This document shows, piece by piece, positions 8,455 through 15,802 of a stretch of 26,594 nt of DNA (its first letter is position 1; every line of letters begins with the position of its first letter). The translations under genes and the position numbers were made by a program. Origin of the DNA: DASVSE01 sp036399715. GTDB lineage: Bacteria > Bacteroidota > Rhodothermia > Rhodothermales > Rubricoccaceae. The stretch spans positions 1-26,594 of the forward strand of contig DASWMO010000321.1 in NCBI GenBank assembly GCA_036399715.1, written 5' to 3'. The notes under the pieces were generated by a model. That model saw nothing but the letters and a program-made list of their open reading frames with translations. It was not told where the DNA came from and did not search any database.

Positions 8455-8976
8455 ATGACCGTCGTCCAAGAGATCACCGTCTGGTGGACGAAGACGTCCC
8501 GGTCCGCCCCCGGGGCGACTCCCCGGAACGCCGTCTCCGAACTCTTCGACCTCCCCTTCCGCCCCGCGACGATGGCCCGGTTCGCCGTCGTCCACCACAG
8601 CGTGCTCGTCCGGGAGTGGACCGGGTTCGACGATCCAGAGGAGGCTGTGGAGGGGCACCAGCTCGTCCCAGGCCGGCCCCTCCGCCTCGGCTGCGTCCGT
8701 GTCGATCCGGGCCAGGACGCTGTCCAGGTTGTCTATGCCTACGACTTCGCCTGCGGCGGGGCCCCGGAGCGGACGACCCGGCCCCGCCCGGTCGTCCGAC
8801 TGGCGGCCGGCCAGTGGGGGCGCGTGGTGTACAACGGCCGGTTCGAGGACCGCGGCATGGGGGAGTGGCTGTACAAGAAGGTCGTGGCGAACGTGGCCCA
8901 CGTCGCGGACCCTTCGGACCCGGTCTTCTCGGGCGCGCCAGCGAAGACGTTCAGCGACCTCGCCCACCTCCGGTGA
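8455..8976 (+). CDS. Protein of unknown function (173 residues)
   Basis: I do not recognise this family. The start at 8455 is chosen because codon third positions become almost uniformly G or C from here on, whereas the stretch before it does not show this; an alternative start is 8572 (134 residues). The product appears soluble: there is no signal peptide or membrane helix. Notable segments are FAVVHHSVLVREWTGFDDPE, VVYAYDFACGG and a Trp/Tyr-containing C-terminal half (WGRVVYNGRF, GEWLYKKVVANV) that looks like a folded domain. It is divergent from exonuclease III and followed after 137 bases by the SGNH hydrolase-like gene on the same strand. No catalytic motif can be named. Confidence 0.7.
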   Translation: MTVVQEITVWWTKTSRSAPGATPRNAVSELFDLPFRPATMARFAVVHHSVLVREWTGFDDPEEAVEGHQLVPGRPLRLGCVRVDPGQDAVQVVYAYDFACGGAPERTTRPRPVVRLAAGQWGRVVYNGRFEDRGMGEWLYKKVVANVAHVADPSDPVFSGAPAKTFSDLAHLR

Positions 8977-9113
8977 GGTCCAATCCCGTCACGGTCGCGG
9001 CGGCCGGAACTGCGATGCTCGGGGAGCCCATGTCCCGCACCGTGCGTCACACGTGGGCGGACCTGGCACCCGTACCTGTGCCGGGCCTTCCTCCCGTCGT
9101 ACCTGAACATCCG

Positions 9114-9749
9114 ATGCCACATCTCGTGCTCCTCGGCGACTCCATCTTCGACAACGGGTCGTACGTCCGCCCCGGCGATCCCGATGTCGTCGTCCAGGTC
9201 AGTGAGGCCCTCCCGGCCGGGTGGACGGCGACGCTCCTAGCCGTCGACGGCAGCGTCGTCGCCGACGTGCCCCGCCAGCTTGCCGCCATCCCCGCCGGCG
9301 CGACCCACCTCGCGCTCAGCGTGGGAGGGAACGACGCGCTCCGCGAGGTGGCCGTCCTCGACTCTCCCGTCAGGTCGGTTGGGGAAGCGCTCGATCGGCT
9401 CGCCGCGACGGTGGCCCGGTTCGAGGCGGGATACGCGGCGCTCGTGCGGGAGGTGATCCACACGGGGCTCCCCGTCACCGTCTGCACGGTCTATAACGGG
9501 GCCTTCCCCGACCCCACAATGCAGCGCCGGGTCCAGTCGGCGCTGGCCCTGTTCAACGACGCCATCCTGAGGACGGCCTTCGCCGCCCACCTGCGGGTCG
9601 TTGAGTTGCGGGCGATCTGCACGGAACCGGAGGACTACGCGAACCCGATCGAGCCCTCGGCCCGAGGGGGCGAGAAGATGGCCCGCGTCATCGCGAGGGC
9701 CGCGACAGACGCCGACGTTCCGGGCCACGGGTCTGCTGTCTACCTCTGA
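9114..9749 (+). CDS. SGNH/GDSL hydrolase-like protein lacking the usual Asp-x-x-His
   Basis: A 211-residue protein of the SGNH (GDSL) hydrolase fold, a family of esterases and lipases. Block I is LLGDSIFDN with nucleophile Ser10, a glycine of block II may be Gly47 in VDGSVV, and block III is SVGGNDA (Gly72, Asn73). Block V normally reads Asp-x-x-His-Pro-Ser; here the matching stretch is ANPIEPSARGG, with Asn177 and Glu180 at those places. The fold is therefore clear but hydrolase activity is uncertain. There is no signal peptide, so it is probably cytoplasmic. In-frame ATGs at 9015 and 9030 exist, but MPHLVLLGDS is where the fold begins. The ThpR gene follows 43 bases later on the same strand, so co-transcription is likely. 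Confidence 0.85.
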   Translation: MPHLVLLGDSIFDNGSYVRPGDPDVVVQVSEALPAGWTATLLAVDGSVVADVPRQLAAIPAGATHLALSVGGNDALREVAVLDSPVRSVGEALDRLAATVARFEAGYAALVREVIHTGLPVTVCTVYNGAFPDPTMQRRVQSALALFNDAILRTAFAAHLRVVELRAICTEPEDYANPIEPSARGGEKMARVIARAATDADVPGHGSAVYL

Positions 9750-9792
9750 GACGCGGCCGGCCCCAGAGCGCGATGGGACCCCTCAACCCACG

Positions 9793-10368
9793 ATGAGCCA
9801 ACGCACCACCTCGCCTCCACGCGCGGGTCGTCACTTCCTCGGACTCGCGCTCACGGAATCGCTCCGGCGCGCACTTCGGGCCCATCTCAACCCCGTCGAC
9901 CTCTCCGGGCGCAAGGTCTCGTCCAAGGACTGGCACGTCACGCTCCGTTACCTCGGCGAACCCCAGCCAGAACCGCTGGAGACGCTCCGAGGGGCGCTGG
10001 GCCCGGAGGGCCTTGGACCTCAGTTCAACATCGCCTTCAGCCGTCTCGGCGCGTTCCCTGACCCCGAGCGCGCCGGAATCCTCTGGCTCGGGATTGGCGA
10101 CGGCACGGCGGCCCTCACCGCGTTGGCCGCCCGCGTGGAATCGGCCTCCCGCCGTGCCGGATTCCCGGCAGAGCACCGGCCCTACGCCCCGCACGTCACG
10201 CTGAGCCGGCTCCGGCCGCAGGCGGACGTTCGCCCACTCGTGGAGCGGGTTCCGGCCTTCTCAGAGCGGATGGCCGTTGAGGCGGTCGTCCTGTTCCGCA
10301 CCGGTCATGGGAGAGGGCTGGGGCACTACGAGGAGGTGGAGCGGTTCCCACTCGCGGCTCCACCCTGA
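9793..10368 (+). CDS. thpR: RNA 2',3'-cyclic phosphodiesterase (2H superfamily, ThpR)
   Basis: A 191-residue member of the LigT/ThpR group of 2H phosphoesterases, which hydrolyse RNA 2',3'-cyclic phosphates and in vitro can join tRNA halves through 2'-5' links. The two signature HxTx motifs are both HVTL, with His48 (after KDWHVTLRYLG) and His134 (in YAPHVTLSRL), spaced as expected for the two lobes. Other family features are FLGLAL near the start and a C-terminal GxxYEEVERFPL strand. The length equals the family norm (about 175-190). The start at 9793 leaves a short Thr/Pro/Arg-rich leader before the first strand. It follows the SGNH-like gene closely; the combination has no obvious functional link. 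Confidence 0.93.
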   Translation: MSQRTTSPPRAGRHFLGLALTESLRRALRAHLNPVDLSGRKVSSKDWHVTLRYLGEPQPEPLETLRGALGPEGLGPQFNIAFSRLGAFPDPERAGILWLGIGDGTAALTALAARVESASRRAGFPAEHRPYAPHVTLSRLRPQADVRPLVERVPAFSERMAVEAVVLFRTGHGRGLGHYEEVERFPLAAPP

Positions 10369-10592
10369 ACTCCATGCGGAGCGCGCGCGAACCCCGGCGG
10401 TGTCGATGGCGAGGGCCCGCGTCGCCGTCGCAGGTGCAGGCGGGAACGCGTCGAGCAGCGTCGTTCCCCAGCGAGCCAACTAGCAGGCAACCGTGGGTCG
10501 GGGCGCAGTCGGCGAACGAGGCCGGGCCGGCACGGGGCGCGGAACACCCGGGGGCGGACCCGATAGAACGAACCCTCTTGACCGTCACGACC

Positions 10593-10880
10593 ATGCGCTC
10601 GACCCCTCGCTCTCTCGGGCTCCACGGCACCGCCCTCTCGGCCGGCCTCATCGCCCTCCTGGCCCTCTCAGCCTTTCCTGGCTGCACGTCGAGCTCGGAC
10701 TCCGACGCTGGCGACGCGTCTGCTACGACCGAATCTGTTACCGACACGGCAGAGTCAGACAAGGTCCTCGGCGATGGCGAGGAGTCCCTCGACGCCGACG
10801 GCTACCTCGGCGACAGCACCAGCAGCGGCGCCCGAGCCGACGAGGACCACGGCGGAGACGACACCGGGGAGGACCACTAG
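10593..10880 (+). CDS. Small acidic lipoprotein of unknown function
   Basis: A 95-residue predicted lipoprotein. The start MRSTPRS gives a basic beginning, a hydrophobic core rich in Leu and Ala, and a lipobox-like AFPGC with Cys31. After the cysteine comes a low-complexity tail of Ser, Asp, Glu, Thr and Gly ending in a His/Asp-rich stretch (EDHGGDDTGEDH), probably disordered and strongly negative. No family is recognised; acidic tails of this kind may bind divalent metals or keep a protein extended from the membrane, but that is only inference. An upstream in-frame ATG (10374) would bury the signal peptide inside the protein and is rejected. It converges on the LigD-like gene. Confidence 0.65.
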   Translation: MRSTPRSLGLHGTALSAGLIALLALSAFPGCTSSSDSDAGDASATTESVTDTAESDKVLGDGEESLDADGYLGDSTSSGARADEDHGGDDTGEDH

Positions 10881-10935
10881 GCACACGCCGCGGCGAGCAT
10901 GGGCTCACGTCGTATCTCCCAGAATCAGGCAGTTA

Positions 10936-10969
10936 CGTCACGCTCGGCGCCGTAGCCGGCCGCGTGACG
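10936..10969. terminator. Possible bidirectional terminator hairpin
   Basis: CGTCACG at 10936-10942 and CGTGACG at 10963-10969 form a perfect 7-bp inverted repeat with a 20-base GC-rich loop that can fold on itself. It sits in the 113-base gap between two convergent genes, where a terminator is expected, but there is no T-run on either side. Confidence 0.3.
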
Positions 10970-10993
10970 ACGGCCACAAACGGAGCCTGAGCC

Positions 10994-12604
10994 TTAGTGC
11001 GGCCGAGACGCCTGAAGGGCGTCGAGCCGGCGGCGGGCTCGGGCGATCCCACAGGCCCGGCGTGCCATCCCGGCCCACGGGTCCTCGATCTGAGCGAGCC
11101 GCTCGAAGACGGTCCCGACCGTCGTCCGGCCCGCGTGAAGCGTGGGATCGGCCAGTTCCTCCCACGCGAGCGGCGTGGCCACGGGGGCGCCGGGTAGCGG
11201 GCGGACGGCGTAGGGCGGCACGGCCGTGTGGGCGTACGTGTTGCGGAGGGTGTCGAGGAACACGCGGCCGCCGCGCTCTGCCTTTCGCTGCTCGGCCGTG
11301 AGCGCGTCGGGGTGCCGGCGGGCGAGCTCGGCGGAGAGGTCGCGCGCAAGGGCGCGGACGGTGTCGAAGTCGGCGGTGCGGTCGAGTGGGATCACGACGT
11401 GGAGCCCGCTCGACCCCGTCGCCATGAGGAAGGCGGGCAAGCCGACCTCGACCAGGAGGTCGCGCACGGCCCGGGCGGCGAAGCGGACCGCCTCGAAGCC
11501 TGCCCCGCTCCCGTCGCCGTGGCCCGGCGGGTCGAGGTCGAGCGTCATCCGGTCGGGGTGACGCGGGCGGTCGACACGGCTGAGCCACGCGTGCGGGGTG
11601 ACCACGGACTGGTTGGCGAGATAGATCAGCGTCGCCGCGTTGTCGGCGACGACGTGGGTGACACTCCCGCCGGCCTCCTTCTCCACGTCTGCGCGGACGA
11701 CCCACTCCGGGTAGTAGGCTGGGGCGTGCTGCTGGACGAACCCCTCCCCGCCGATCCCCTCGGGGTGGCGGATGAGCGTCAGCGGGCGGCCGCGGAGGTA
11801 AGGGAGCATCCGGTCCGCGATCCGATGGTAGTAGTCGGCGAGGTCGCCCTTCGTGAGGCCGATGTCGGGAAAGAGCACGCGGTCCGGGTTCGTCACCTCG
11901 ACGGTATGACGGCCGACGCGGACCCGCCGTGGTGGCCCCCCGTCGGCCGCGTTCTCGCGTCTGCGGGCCACCGCCTTCGTGCCAGACGCGGCGGCCCGTT
12001 TCTTCGAGGCCTCCGTCTTCTCCTGTCGTGGAGCGAGTGCCCCTCCGACGTCCTCGACAGTCCGCCCGCTGACGACGGATGCCGGCGCGTTCTCCGTGAT
12101 GTCGCGCTCGGGGGCGGCCTCCCCGTCGGTCTGCTTGACGAGGAGCCAGCCCCCGCGTCCCTTCATTCTGATGAGGGTGTAGCCGCCGCGGAGCTTCTCG
12201 CCGTCGAGCCAGACCGAGACCTTCCCCTCGGCGATGGCCTCCTCCATCGAGCAGTCTTCGCGGAGGTTGCGGTAGGTCCCCCGGTCCCACACGATGACGG
12301 CCCCGGCCCCGTAGCCCGACGGGATGACGCCCTCAAAGCTGGCGTAGGCGAGCGGGTGGTCCTCGACCGGCACGGCGAGCCGCTTTTCCCGCGGGTCCGT
12401 AGACGGCCCCTTCCGAACAGCCCACGACTTCAGCACCCCGCCGACCTCCAGGCGTACGTCGTAGTGGAGCGTGCTCGCGTCGTGCTTCTGGACGACGAAC
12501 CGCGGGGCCGGCCCGCCCTGGTCCGACTCCCGGCCCGAGGGCTCTGGGGACACGTCGAACTCGCGCTTCTCGCGGTACTCTGCGAGGGGATCGGTCTTCG
12601 TCAT
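10994..12604 (-). CDS. LigD-like 3'-phosphoesterase/polymerase protein without ligase domain
   Basis: A 536-residue protein combining two of the three LigD domains of bacterial non-homologous end joining. Residues about 10-165 are the 3'-phosphoesterase domain: His41, His47, Asp49, Arg51, His83 and Tyr87 sit one residue before the known catalytic positions of P. aeruginosa LigD. Residues 165-225 are a Lys/Arg/Ala-rich linker. Residues 228-530 are the archaeo-eukaryotic primase-like polymerase domain with metal ligands Asp356 and Asp358 (LDLDPP), His402 (GLHVVIP) and Asp451 (VFLDTLRN). The central ATP-dependent ligase domain of the three-domain LigD (PE-LIG-POL) is absent; there is no room for it and no KxDG motif. 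The start is at MTKTDPL. No Ku gene lies in the window. The DUF72 gene is divergent, 122 bases away. Confidence 0.92.
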   Translation of the reverse strand: MTKTDPLAEYREKREFDVSPEPSGRESDQGGPAPRFVVQKHDASTLHYDVRLEVGGVLKSWAVRKGPSTDPREKRLAVPVEDHPLAYASFEGVIPSGYGAGAVIVWDRGTYRNLREDCSMEEAIAEGKVSVWLDGEKLRGGYTLIRMKGRGGWLLVKQTDGEAAPERDITENAPASVVSGRTVEDVGGALAPRQEKTEASKKRAAASGTKAVARRRENAADGGPPRRVRVGRHTVEVTNPDRVLFPDIGLTKGDLADYYHRIADRMLPYLRGRPLTLIRHPEGIGGEGFVQQHAPAYYPEWVVRADVEKEAGGSVTHVVADNAATLIYLANQSVVTPHAWLSRVDRPRHPDRMTLDLDPPGHGDGSGAGFEAVRFAARAVRDLLVEVGLPAFLMATGSSGLHVVIPLDRTADFDTVRALARDLSAELARRHPDALTAEQRKAERGGRVFLDTLRNTYAHTAVPPYAVRPLPGAPVATPLAWEELADPTLHAGRTTVGTVFERLAQIEDPWAGMARRACGIARARRRLDALQASRPH

Positions 12605-12726
12605 GGCAGTCGTAGCGGTGACCCGTGACGGTCCGGGGCAAGACTGCACCGAGCCATCGGCGGTGGAACATGGGGGCGGCGGGGAGCCGTTCGAACGGGC
12701 CCACCCACAGCCGGGTTCACGTCATC

Positions 12727-13611
12727 ATGGCAGCGGTTCGCATCGGAGTCTCGGGCTGGACGTACCGCCACTGGCGCGGTGGCTTCTACCCGGCCGGGCT
12801 CGTCCAGCGGCGAGAGCTGGAGTACGCCAGCCGCCAGATGAACTCGGTCGAGATCAACGGCACGTTCTACTCGCTCCAGCGCCCGGCGAGCTTCCGGAAG
12901 TGGTACGAGGAGACCCCGCCCGGCTTCGAGTTCGCCGTCAAGGGCGGCCGGTTCATCACCCACATGAAGAAACTCAACGAGGTCGAGGGGCCCCTCGCCA
13001 ACTTCTTCGCCTCGGGCGTCCTCCGGCTCGCAGAGAAGCTCGGGCCCGTCCTCTGGCAGTTTCCCCCGAACCTCGCCTTCGACTACGACCGGGTCGCCCG
13101 CTTTCTCGACCTCCTCCCGGAAAACACGGCAGAGGCCGCAGCCCTCGCAGCCCGGCACGACGACCGGGTCGCTGGTCAGAGCTGGACGCAGGCCGAGCAC
13201 GATGGCCCGATCCGGCACGCCTTCGAGGTCCGACACCCGAGCTTCTTCACGGCCGCGTTTCTCGGTCTCCTGAAGGACCACGGCGCGGCCCTCGTCTTTG
13301 CCGACACGGCGGGGACGTGGCCGTACGCCGAGGACCTGACGGCGGACTTCGTCTACGTCCGGCTCCACGGGGCCGAACAACTCTACGCGAGCGGCTACAC
13401 CGATCCACAGTTGGACGCCTGGGCGCAGAAAGTCCACGGGTGGCACAACGGGGGAGAGGCCTCTGGCACCGTCGCGGAACGCCAGGCCGCAGGCCACGGA
13501 CTGCGGGACGTGTACGTCTACTTCGACAACGACATCCACGGCCACGCCCCAGTCGATGCGATCCGGCTCGCCGGCCGTCTGTCGCCCGGAGCCGAGCCGC
13601 CGCGCGGATGA
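12727..13611 (+). CDS. DUF72 family protein (YecE-like)
   Basis: A 294-residue TIM-barrel-like protein of the DUF72/YecE family, whose biochemical role is not established. Characteristic segments are all present: GVSGWTYRHWRGGFYP at the start, VEINGTFYSLQ, FAVKGGRFITHMKKL, GPVLWQFPPN, FEVRHPSFF, YVRLHGAEQLYASGYTD and YVYFDNDIHGHAPVDA at the end. There is no signal peptide, so it is cytoplasmic. The start at MAAVRIG (12727) fits the family; the frame is open 34 codons further upstream without similarity. The stop overlaps the start of the following small gene in an ATGA, so the two are translationally coupled. It is divergent from the LigD-like gene, with which it may share a control region of 122 bases. 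Confidence 0.93.
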   Translation: MAAVRIGVSGWTYRHWRGGFYPAGLVQRRELEYASRQMNSVEINGTFYSLQRPASFRKWYEETPPGFEFAVKGGRFITHMKKLNEVEGPLANFFASGVLRLAEKLGPVLWQFPPNLAFDYDRVARFLDLLPENTAEAAALAARHDDRVAGQSWTQAEHDGPIRHAFEVRHPSFFTAAFLGLLKDHGAALVFADTAGTWPYAEDLTADFVYVRLHGAEQLYASGYTDPQLDAWAQKVHGWHNGGEASGTVAERQAAGHGLRDVYVYFDNDIHGHAPVDAIRLAGRLSPGAEPPRG

Positions 13612-13922
13612 CCATGTACCTCGTCCAACTCCTCCTTCCGCTGGCCGACAACGACGGCCAGCCATTCCCGGCTGCCCACTACGACAGCGTCCGCGACGAA
13701 CTGACCCGCAGGTTTGGGGGCCTCACCGCGTACTCGCGTGCGCCCGCAGTGGGCCTGTGGGGCCCCGATGCCGACCGAGCGACGCAGGACGACGTGGTCG
13801 TCTACGAGGTCATGGCGGACACCCTCGACCGGGCGTGGTGGAGGTCGTTCCGGGAGACGCTCGAGCGCCGGTTCGCTCAGGACGCGCTGGTCGTGCGCGC
13901 CCACGAAGTCGAGCGGCTCTAG
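13608..13922 (+). CDS. Small uncharacterised protein coupled to DUF72
   Basis: A 104-residue cytoplasmic protein whose ATG overlaps the stop of the DUF72 gene (ATGA), a strong sign of coupled translation. The sequence MYLVQLLLPLADNDG, then FPAAHYDSVRDELTRRFGG, VGLWGPD, VVVYEVMAD and WWRSFRETLERRFAQD looks like an alpha/beta ferredoxin-like fold and resembles small uncharacterised bacterial proteins I have seen, with no function assigned. The conserved-looking residues are the NDG turn, the RRFGG motif and the Trp pair. No catalytic motif is visible. It converges on the FabH gene, with a 33-base gap. Confidence 0.8.
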   Translation: MTMYLVQLLLPLADNDGQPFPAAHYDSVRDELTRRFGGLTAYSRAPAVGLWGPDADRATQDDVVVYEVMADTLDRAWWRSFRETLERRFAQDALVVRAHEVERL

Positions 13923-13955
13923 GCCGCAGCGTCCAGGCCTGCCAGCGCGCCCGCT

Positions 13956-15029
13956 TCAGGCGATGAGGCCCTCGACGATGCTGCCGTCGCCCGCGGAGCG
14001 GTGTGCGGGGACGGCGTCCGCCGGCGCCTCGGCACGGAGCGAGCCGAGCGCGAACGCGCACGCGGCCCACGTCAGGCCCGCCCCGAAGCCGACGAGCGCT
14101 AGCGTGTCGCCGGCCTTGGCCCGCCCCGCGTCGAGGGCCTCGGAGAGTGCGATCGGGATCGACGCCGCCGACGTGTTGCCGAAGCGCTCGACGTTCATCA
14201 CCACCTTCTCAGCCGGGACGCCAAGCTGATCGGCCGCGTACTCGATGATGCGCGCGTTGGCCTGGTGCGGGATGAGCAGGTCCACGTCGGCCATGCCGAG
14301 GCCGGCCTCGCCGAGCACGCGCCGGACCGACTCGACCATCGTGCGCGTGGCAAACTTGAAGACCGCTCGGCCGTCCATCCGGATGTAGTGCAGGCGCTCG
14401 TCGACGGCCTCCTGGGAGACCGGGATGCGCGTGCCCGGGCACGGCGCGATGATGGCCTCGAAGGCCGAGCCGTCCGAGCCGAGCTCGAACCCGAGCACGC
14501 CGCACGGCTCCGCCGACGCCCGCAGCACGACCGCCCCGGCGCCGTCGCCGAAGAGGACGCACGTGTTGCGGTCGGTCATGTCGAGGTTCTTCGAGATCAC
14601 CTCGGCCCCGACGAGCAGAATCGTGCGGTAGGCGCCGGTCCGGATAAACTGCTCGGCCGTCACGAGGCCGTACACGAAGCCCGTGCAGCCGACCATGAGC
14701 GTCATCGCGCCGGCCCTGCTCGCGCCGACGCGGTGCTGGACCTGGCTCGAGACGGGCGGCGTGAGGTAGTCCGGGCTCGACGTGGCGACGAGGACGAGGT
14801 CGATCTCCACCGGGTCGATTCCGGCTCGGGCAATCGCGCGCGTCGCGGCCTCGACGCACAGGTCGGAGGTGGCCTGGCTCGCGTCGGCGAAGTGACGCTC
14901 GCGGATGCCCGACCGGCTCTGGATCCACTCGTCGCTCGTGTCGACGAGCAGCGACAGTTCGTCGTTGGTCACGACGCGGTCCGGGACGTAGTGGCCCCAG
15001 CCGATCAGGGACGCGTGAAGGTCGGTCAT
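13956..15029 (-). CDS. fabH: Beta-ketoacyl-ACP synthase III (FabH family)
   Basis: A 357-residue thiolase-fold enzyme that condenses acetyl-CoA (or another starter) with malonyl-ACP to begin fatty-acid synthesis. The FabH signature SDEWIQSRSGIRERHF lies at residues 32-47, and the catalytic triad is Cys115 (VGCTGF), His255 (IPHQAN) and Asn285 (RFGNTS). It is longer than E. coli FabH (317), mostly because about 25 residues follow the last strand. The residue before the nucleophile is Gly rather than the usual Ala of AACAGF, which may reflect a different starter or a paralogue outside core synthesis. Start MTDLHAS chosen by family alignment. It is last in the minus-strand run HMG-CoA reductase, hydrolase, FabH, 79 bases after the hydrolase. 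Confidence 0.92.
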   Translation of the reverse strand: MTDLHASLIGWGHYVPDRVVTNDELSLLVDTSDEWIQSRSGIRERHFADASQATSDLCVEAATRAIARAGIDPVEIDLVLVATSSPDYLTPPVSSQVQHRVGASRAGAMTLMVGCTGFVYGLVTAEQFIRTGAYRTILLVGAEVISKNLDMTDRNTCVLFGDGAGAVVLRASAEPCGVLGFELGSDGSAFEAIIAPCPGTRIPVSQEAVDERLHYIRMDGRAVFKFATRTMVESVRRVLGEAGLGMADVDLLIPHQANARIIEYAADQLGVPAEKVVMNVERFGNTSAASIPIALSEALDAGRAKAGDTLALVGFGAGLTWAACAFALGSLRAEAPADAVPAHRSAGDGSIVEGLIA

Positions 15030-15108
15030 GGAGGTCCGGTTGGAAGCGCGTGCGGAAAGTACGGCGGCGGTCTGCGCCGGGGTCCGGAGGCCCCGTCGGG
15101 GCAGGCCG

Positions 15109-15759
15109 TTACGCCCGGAACCGCCCCGTCTCCAGAAAGCGGAGCGTGAGCGCGATGACGTCCGGCGCGCGCATGATGAGCGCGTGCGTCCGCGCGACGA
15201 CGGCTGTGTCCGCTTCGCCGCCGGCGGCGAAGGCACTCTGGACCGAGACGAGGCCGTCGTTCTGGGCCGCGAACGCGCGCCCGAACGGGACGAGGCGACG
15301 CGTCCCGGCGACGATGCCCGCCTCGATGCCGCGGATCGGGCCGTGCACAGCGGCCGCCGTCGTGAGCTCGGAGAGGGCGGGGCCGAGGGCGGCCCGTGCG
15401 GGCCGGACCGTGTGGAGCGCGTCGGCGACCTCGCTGCCGCCGTGGGGCGGGGCGAGAAAGACGGCCCGCGAGCCGGCCGGCAGCCCTTGCCCGGCGTCGA
15501 CGCGCTCGGCGGCGAAGGCGCGCACGAGCACGCCGCCGAGCGAGTGCGTCACAAAGTGGACCCGCTCGGCGCCGCCGTCGAGGAGTCGGTCGACGGCCGG
15601 CGCAACATGACCAGCGACGAGGTCTGCGAGGCCGAAGCCCGTCGACGGGTACGCCACGGCGGTCGTGGCGTAGCCCGCCGCGGCGAGCGCGCGGGCCATC
15701 GGCCCCATCGAGGCCGCGCGGCGGCCGAGGCCGTGGAACAGGAGAACCGGGTCGGGCAT
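15109..15759 (-). CDS. Alpha/beta hydrolase (lipase/esterase type)
   Basis: A 216-residue compact alpha/beta hydrolase. The oxyanion region is LLFHGLGR near the start, the nucleophile elbow is THSLGG with Ser73, and the likely acid and base are an Asp in NDGLVSVQSA and the His in ARTHALIMR near the end, which fits the usual Ser-Asp-His order. It resembles the PGAP1/LipA-like esterases found in bacteria; the substrate is unknown. No signal peptide is present. It starts 43 bases after HMG-CoA reductase and ends 79 bases before fabH, so it is probably co-transcribed with both. A housekeeping role as a thioesterase or lipid esterase next to lipid-synthesis genes is possible but only inferred from position. 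Confidence 0.88.
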   Translation of the reverse strand: MPDPVLLFHGLGRRAASMGPMARALAAAGYATTAVAYPSTGFGLADLVAGHVAPAVDRLLDGGAERVHFVTHSLGGVLVRAFAAERVDAGQGLPAGSRAVFLAPPHGGSEVADALHTVRPARAALGPALSELTTAAAVHGPIRGIEAGIVAGTRRLVPFGRAFAAQNDGLVSVQSAFAAGGEADTAVVARTHALIMRAPDVIALTLRFLETGRFRA

Positions 15760-15802
15760 GGCGGGTGCACGTCCCGCGCCGCGGGTGGTTGCGGCGTGCC
15801 GG

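Noticed and set aside
10938..12290. A second long minus-strand frame overlapping the LigD-like gene
   Set aside because: Out of frame with the PE and POL motifs, and Arg/Pro-rich.
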